Shown here in pieces: positions 1-5,483 of a DNA stretch of 5,483 nucleotides. This DNA comes from Flavobacteriaceae bacterium (lineage in GTDB: Bacteria > Bacteroidota > Bacteroidia > Flavobacteriales > Flavobacteriaceae), in contig DQCR01000058.1 of the NCBI GenBank assembly GCA_003533785.1, positions 1 through 5,483 on the forward strand, in the 5' to 3' direction. The notes under the pieces were generated by a model that saw only the letters and a program-made list of their open reading frames with translations, was not told where the DNA came from and made no database searches. The position numbers and the translations under genes were made by a program. Position 1 is the stretch's first letter. Every line of letters starts with the position of its first letter.

Positions 1-49
1 TACTAATTTCATCATAAAAAAGATAGTCTTCAAACAAAACCTGTCTCTT

Positions 50-454
50 TTGGCTTATACCACAAACCCCATACGCGTCCGATATTCAGATACCGATCAA
101 ATGGGCTATATGCATCATAGCAATTACCTTCGTTTTTTTGAAATTGCTCGTTTGGAGTGGCTCTCTGCTCTTAAAATATCCTATCTAGAGATGGAAAAAA
201 ATGGCATTTGGTTGCCAGTCGTCTCTGCCAAAGTAGCTTTCAAAGCTCCAAGCTATTTCGATGATGAACTAGTAGTGACGGTACATTTGGAAGCTCCTCC
301 CACAGCGTCGTTATTATTTTCCTATCAAATACACAACCAGCATCAAAAACAAGTATGCGAGGGAGTAACGAAGTTAGCTTTTTTAGACGCCCAAAGACAG
401 CGCCCCAGGCGATGTCCAGAATCTCTTTACAAAGCTCTTACTCCATATTTTTAA
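50..454 (+). CDS. Acyl-CoA thioesterase, 4HBT/YbgC hotdog family
   Basis: Predicted cytoplasmic thioesterase hydrolysing acyl-CoA (or acyl-ACP) thioesters; the true substrate cannot be read from sequence. The 134-residue product is the normal size for a single hotdog domain. The signature RVRYSDTDQMG lies at residues 9-19, with Asp16 at the position of the 4HBT catalytic aspartate, followed by HHSNYLRFFE (22-31) on the hotdog helix. The C-terminal RRCPE motif (about 120-124) is usual in flavobacterial members. There is no signal peptide or membrane segment. The start is uncertain: no ATG lies in the first 70 bases in any frame, TTG at 50 gives the N-terminal length expected for the family, and no Shine-Dalgarno is visible. 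The frame stays open to the window edge, so an upstream start is possible. The 3' end overlaps the convergent ribD by 17 bp. The family call is firm; the start is not. Confidence 0.88.
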   Translation: MAYTTNPIRVRYSDTDQMGYMHHSNYLRFFEIARLEWLSALKISYLEMEKNGIWLPVVSAKVAFKAPSYFDDELVVTVHLEAPPTASLLFSYQIHNQHQKQVCEGVTKLAFLDAQRQRPRRCPESLYKALTPYF

Positions 455-1469
455 AAAGCCATAATTCGTCGTTATCCAAAGATATTTTTTGGTAGGGAGC
501 TTCCCCAAATTTTGGAGCTTTAACTCCATTTGAAAGGCATGTAGGGGTTTTTAGCAGGCGTGTTGTGTCCCAAAGATGATGGTCGATGAATTGTTGGAGC
601 GTGAATAAACCACCCTCCACTAAAATGGATTGAATGCCTTGTTGGTATAAATAGGCAAGTACTTCATTCAAATCAAATGAATTATTAGTCTTGGAGAGAG
701 GTATAATTGAACGGGTGATAGCAATCATTTTCTTGTTTTCAACTATATGGTCTGATTCATCCAACGTATCATTGGGGTCCAATACAATAGGGATAGGGTT
801 GTTCCCCGCCCATCGCCTAACATTCAATTTTGGATTGTCTTTTTTCACGGTAGTACTCCCTACCAGTATGGCATGCTCTTCACTCCGCCAACGATGGACA
901 AGCTGCTGGGAATAAGAATCTGATAAATAAAAAACAGATCGTTTATTGGAAGAACTTGGAGCAATATAGCCTTCTATACTTTCCGCCCATTTTAAAGTTA
1001 TGTAGGGACGCTTTTTTTGATGATACGTAAAAAAACGTCGATTGATCCAGTCGCACTCTGATGCTAAAACCTCTTTACTAACGCGACATCCATTTTCTTC
1101 AAGTCGCTCCATTCCACTTCCTGAAACTAACGGATTGGGGTCCAAAGAGCCAATGACTACTCTTTTTATATTGTGTTTAAGAATAAGGTCGACACAAGGT
1201 GGAGTCTTTCCATGGTGATTGCAAGGTTCAAGGTTTACATAGAGTGTGGATTCAGATAATAAATTTTTTTCTTCAACCGATTCAATAGCATGGACTTCGG
1301 CGTGAGGGGTACCTGCTTTTTTATGCCAGCCCTCGCCAATGACACGACCTTTGTTCACAATAACACACCCAACCAACGGATTGGGGTAGGTTTTTCCCAA
1401 CCCCTTTATAGCTAGTTGCAAACAGCGTTGCATAAAAATGTCGTCGGAATGCTTTAGTTTTTTACTCAA
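438..1469 (-). CDS. ribD: RibD, bifunctional diaminohydroxyphosphoribosylaminopyrimidine deaminase / 5-amino-6-(5-phosphoribosylamino)uracil reductase
   Basis: Catalyses the second and third steps of riboflavin synthesis: deamination of the pyrimidine made from GTP, then NADPH-dependent reduction of the ribosyl group. The 343-residue protein has the complete two-domain order. The N-terminal zinc deaminase (about 8-145) has YPNPLVGC (28-35), HAE at 56-58 with catalytic Glu58, and zinc ligands His56, Cys83 and Cys92. The C-terminal DHFR-like reductase (about 153-340) has RPYITLKWAES (154-164), Thr207, Asp211, Leu215 and Arg218 at positions matching nucleotide and substrate contacts of E. coli RibD, and ILVEGG at 282-287. 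The common SLDG motif reads SIEG (164-167). The start is TTG at 1469: the only in-frame ATG (1431-1433) would remove 12 residues abutting the first helix, and upstream there is only a stop at 1494-1496. It is divergent from the GNAT gene and probably monocistronic here; the other rib genes are not in the window. Confidence 0.95.
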   Translation of the reverse strand: MSKKLKHSDDIFMQRCLQLAIKGLGKTYPNPLVGCVIVNKGRVIGEGWHKKAGTPHAEVHAIESVEEKNLLSESTLYVNLEPCNHHGKTPPCVDLILKHNIKRVVIGSLDPNPLVSGSGMERLEENGCRVSKEVLASECDWINRRFFTYHQKKRPYITLKWAESIEGYIAPSSSNKRSVFYLSDSYSQQLVHRWRSEEHAILVGSTTVKKDNPKLNVRRWAGNNPIPIVLDPNDTLDESDHIVENKKMIAITRSIIPLSKTNNSFDLNEVLAYLYQQGIQSILVEGGLFTLQQFIDHHLWDTTRLLKTPTCLSNGVKAPKFGEAPYQKISLDNDELWLFKNME

Positions 1470-1511
1470 ATGCTGTATTCTTGATTGATAAAATTACTCA
1501 TACTACTGCAC
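1470..1511. promoter_or_regulatory. Divergent intergenic region between ribD and the GNAT gene
   Basis: Only 42 bp separate the two divergent start codons, so promoters for both ribD and the GNAT-prmC-ligA set must lie here or inside the opposing coding sequences. On the minus strand, 1496-1489 reads TAATTTTA, seven of eight positions of the Bacteroidetes -7 element TAnnTTTG, but no TTG sits 17-23 bp upstream. On the plus strand, TAGTTTTT at 1455-1462, inside ribD, also matches seven of eight, with a TTG (1428-1430) 24 bp upstream, slightly too far. No Shine-Dalgarno precedes either start. No FMN riboswitch could fit in this space. The regulatory role is inferred from gene orientation, and neither element is convincing. 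Confidence 0.35.
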
Positions 1512-1988
1512 ATGACCTTGCGCAATATCAAAAATAAAGACAATACAGAGCTGGCTATTCTGCTACGCTCTGTTTTGATTGAGATGGGAGTTCCAAAAAC
1601 TGGAACGGCATACGAGGATCCTGAATTGGATGCTATGTGCCAAGCCTATGAAAGAGCTAGAAGTGCCTATTTTGTGATTGAATCAGAGGGTGTTTTGCTG
1701 GGAGGAGCGGGAGTGTCTCCGCTAAGAGACGGTTCGCCAGAAATCTGCGAATTACAAAAAATGTATTTCAGTCCTCTCGCTCGTGGAAAGGGGTGGGGCG
1801 ATCTGATGATTGAACATTGCTTGACTTTTGCCCAAGCCCAACAATTTAAAAAATGCTATATCGAGACGATGCCCAATATGCAAGCAGCCCAAAAACTTTA
1901 TCAGAAAAAAGGTTTTGAATATATTGAAGGACCCATAGGAAATACGGGACATAGTAATTGCTCTGTTTGGATGCTAAAAAATCTTTAA
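1512..1988 (+). CDS. GNAT family N-acetyltransferase
   Basis: Predicted acetyl-CoA-dependent N-acetyltransferase of unknown acceptor, 158 residues, a single GNAT domain and cytoplasmic. From the ATG, the core strand CELQKMYF (79-86) leads into the acetyl-CoA pyrophosphate loop ARGKGWG (90-96), the RxxGxG/A signature of motif A. ETMPNMQAAQKLYQKKGF (118-135) is the motif B region, with the usual Tyr before a Lys-Gly-Phe turn. The stretch GVPKTGTAYEDPELD (26-40) is typical of a subfamily I recall as common in flavobacteria. The ATG at 1512 is preferred over the in-frame TTG at 1485, because the ATG starts directly at the first GNAT strand and the extension adds a non-conserved hydrophobic tail. 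The stop codon directly abuts the prmC ATG, suggesting cotranscription and coupled translation. Adjacency to prmC invites a link to ribosomal or release-factor modification, but that is only a guess. Confidence 0.9.
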   Translation: MTLRNIKNKDNTELAILLRSVLIEMGVPKTGTAYEDPELDAMCQAYERARSAYFVIESEGVLLGGAGVSPLRDGSPEICELQKMYFSPLARGKGWGDLMIEHCLTFAQAQQFKKCYIETMPNMQAAQKLYQKKGFEYIEGPIGNTGHSNCSVWMLKNL

Positions 1989-4851
<2,863 letters not shown>

Positions 4852-4904
4852 TAACATTGAGTTGAAAAATTATAATAAAATAATAGATTTACACTAGCTG
4901 CAAG

Positions 4905-4921
4905 GGGCTTAGCCTATTTTT
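4905..4921 (+). terminator. Short leader hairpin followed by a T-rich run (weak terminator or attenuator candidate)
   Basis: GGC (4906-4908) and GCC (4912-4914) can pair around a TTA loop, extended by a G-T wobble (4905/4915), and are followed by TATTTTT ending at 4921, three bases before the ATG at 4925. The layout resembles an intrinsic terminator, but the stem has only three Watson-Crick pairs, which is too weak to trust alone. It could terminate ligA read-through, affect initiation of the following gene, or mean nothing. Confidence 0.2.
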
Positions 4922-4924
4922 GAT

Positions 4925-5446
4925 ATGAAACTATTTGATTGGATCCAAATTAAAATGATTAAGCGAACAGTTTCGCACGAGCTGGTGCTTCAGGGGAAAC
5001 GTAAAATTCATAAGCCCAAGGAAATAAAAAAAATAGGTGTTTTGATTGACAGTAAATCATTATTGAGTCCGGAGTTGATCCAGAAAGAATTGCAAAACGC
5101 TGGATATGCAGCTTGTCGGATTACTGTTTTACAATATGACGCCTCGATACCCAAAAATGTGGTTACTACCACCAATTCCTTTGGAGATAAGGATATTCTA
5201 CTGATGGGAAAACCTTCACCTGCTGTTGCACATTTTTGTGAACAGAATTTTGACCTATTGATTAATTACTTTCCAGAAAATCTTCCACAGTTGCAACTTG
5301 TATCATTGCGAACTAAAAGCAAGTTTCGAGTGGGCTTTTCAGAGGTAGACCGTCGTTTAAACGATTTGATTTTTAGTCTGCCCGATAAATCTCCTAAACT
5401 TTTTTTTGAACAAATGAATACTTACCTAAAAACAATAGCGAATTAG
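4925..5446 (+). CDS. DUF6913 family protein of unknown function
   Basis: A 173-residue protein whose biochemical function is unknown. I recognise it as the DUF6913-type protein that I recall lying between ligA and dapA in flavobacteria. The N-terminus (about 1-36) is strongly basic, with many Lys/Arg residues, followed by an alternating hydrophobic strand IGVLID (37-42), a helix (about 48-59) and further alpha/beta elements. The most distinctive stretches are FDLLINYF (109-116), KSKFRVGF (131-138) and DRRLNDLIF (142-150), which look like conserved surface or fold motifs. No signal peptide, membrane helix, nucleotide-binding loop or metal-binding cluster is visible, so it is probably a soluble cytoplasmic protein, perhaps binding nucleic acid or the ribosome through its basic N-terminus (inference only). 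The ATG has no Shine-Dalgarno. A likely promoter lies about 75 bp upstream, and dapA starts two bases after the stop, implying cotranscription. Confidence 0.85.
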   Translation: MKLFDWIQIKMIKRTVSHELVLQGKRKIHKPKEIKKIGVLIDSKSLLSPELIQKELQNAGYAACRITVLQYDASIPKNVVTTTNSFGDKDILLMGKPSPAVAHFCEQNFDLLINYFPENLPQLQLVSLRTKSKFRVGFSEVDRRLNDLIFSLPDKSPKLFFEQMNTYLKTIAN

Positions 5447-5448
5447 TG

Positions 5449-5483
5449 ATGGATTTAAGAGGACATGGAGTAGCAATAATCAC
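5449..5483 (+). CDS. dapA: 4-hydroxy-tetrahydrodipicolinate synthase, N-terminal fragment (runs off the window)
   Basis: Only the first 11 codons and two bases of the next are present, reading MDLRGHGVAII followed by a codon beginning AC, which must be Thr. This fits the DapA N-terminus, where a G-x-G-V-A stretch leads into a conserved Thr-Pro. DapA condenses pyruvate with aspartate semialdehyde, the first committed step of lysine and diaminopimelate synthesis. No catalytic residue lies inside the window, so the call rests on this short match plus its position two bases after a DUF6913 gene that follows ligA, a flavobacterial order I recall. The tight spacing suggests translational coupling to the upstream gene. 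Confidence 0.75.
   Translation, partial: MDLRGHGVAII

Noticed and set aside
448..457. A/T palindrome TTTTTAAAAA as a bidirectional terminator for the convergent genes.
   Set aside because: It has no G/C pairs and no loop, so it would not form a stable RNA hairpin; it is partly coding for both proteins.
691..915. Open frame on the plus strand inside ribD.
   Set aside because: It lies wholly antisense to a well-conserved gene, has no recognisable domain, and the opposite strand explains its composition.
1129..1390. Repeated CGGATTGGGG sequence at about 1132 and 1378, with a related copy near 770.
   Set aside because: These encode the similar peptides PNPLV (twice) and DPN of RibD, so the similarity follows from conserved protein motifs.
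1485..1511. In-frame TTG giving a nine-residue N-terminal extension of the GNAT protein.
   Set aside because: The added residues are hydrophobic and unlike the family N-terminus, while ATG at 1512 begins right at the first GNAT strand.

Overview
The window is a compact, gene-dense, AT-rich stretch of a chromosome from a member of the Bacteroidota, most likely a flavobacterium (Flavobacteriia; genus not resolved). The grounds are: protein sequences of flavobacterial type (hotdog thioesterase, RibD, GNAT, PrmC and LigA); a DUF6913-type protein between ligA and the start of dapA, an arrangement I recall from Flavobacteriaceae; no Shine-Dalgarno sequences before the starts; and a good match to the Bacteroidetes promoter form TTG-N21-TAnnTTTG. 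All genes look like vertically inherited housekeeping genes. I see no mobile element, CRISPR array, RNA gene or integrated island.

Layout: (1) 50-454 (+) is an acyl-CoA thioesterase of the 4HBT/YbgC hotdog family, whose reading frame is open to the left edge. (2) 438-1469 (-) is ribD, the bifunctional riboflavin deaminase/reductase, convergent with the thioesterase and overlapping its 3' end by 17 bp. (3) A 42-bp divergent gap (1470-1511) separates ribD from a rightward set. (4) That set is a GNAT acetyltransferase (1512-1988), prmC release-factor glutamine methyltransferase (1989-2831, zero gap) and ligA NAD-dependent DNA ligase (2828-4840, ATGA overlap). (5) An 84-bp gap (4841-4924) follows, with a probable promoter and a short leader hairpin. 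(6) A DUF6913-type protein of unknown function (4925-5446) comes next. (7) Two bases later dapA begins and runs off the right edge.

The GNAT-prmC-ligA genes are packed tightly enough to be one transcript with coupled translation, although their roles (unknown acetylation, translation termination, DNA replication/repair) do not form one pathway. DUF6913 and dapA probably form the next transcript, with its promoter overlapping the end of ligA. No non-coding stretch exceeds 84 bp. I found no previously undescribed system; the points worth checking are start-codon usage, the promoter and leader before the DUF6913 gene, the DUF6913 protein itself, the convergent overlap and a few substitutions at conserved positions.
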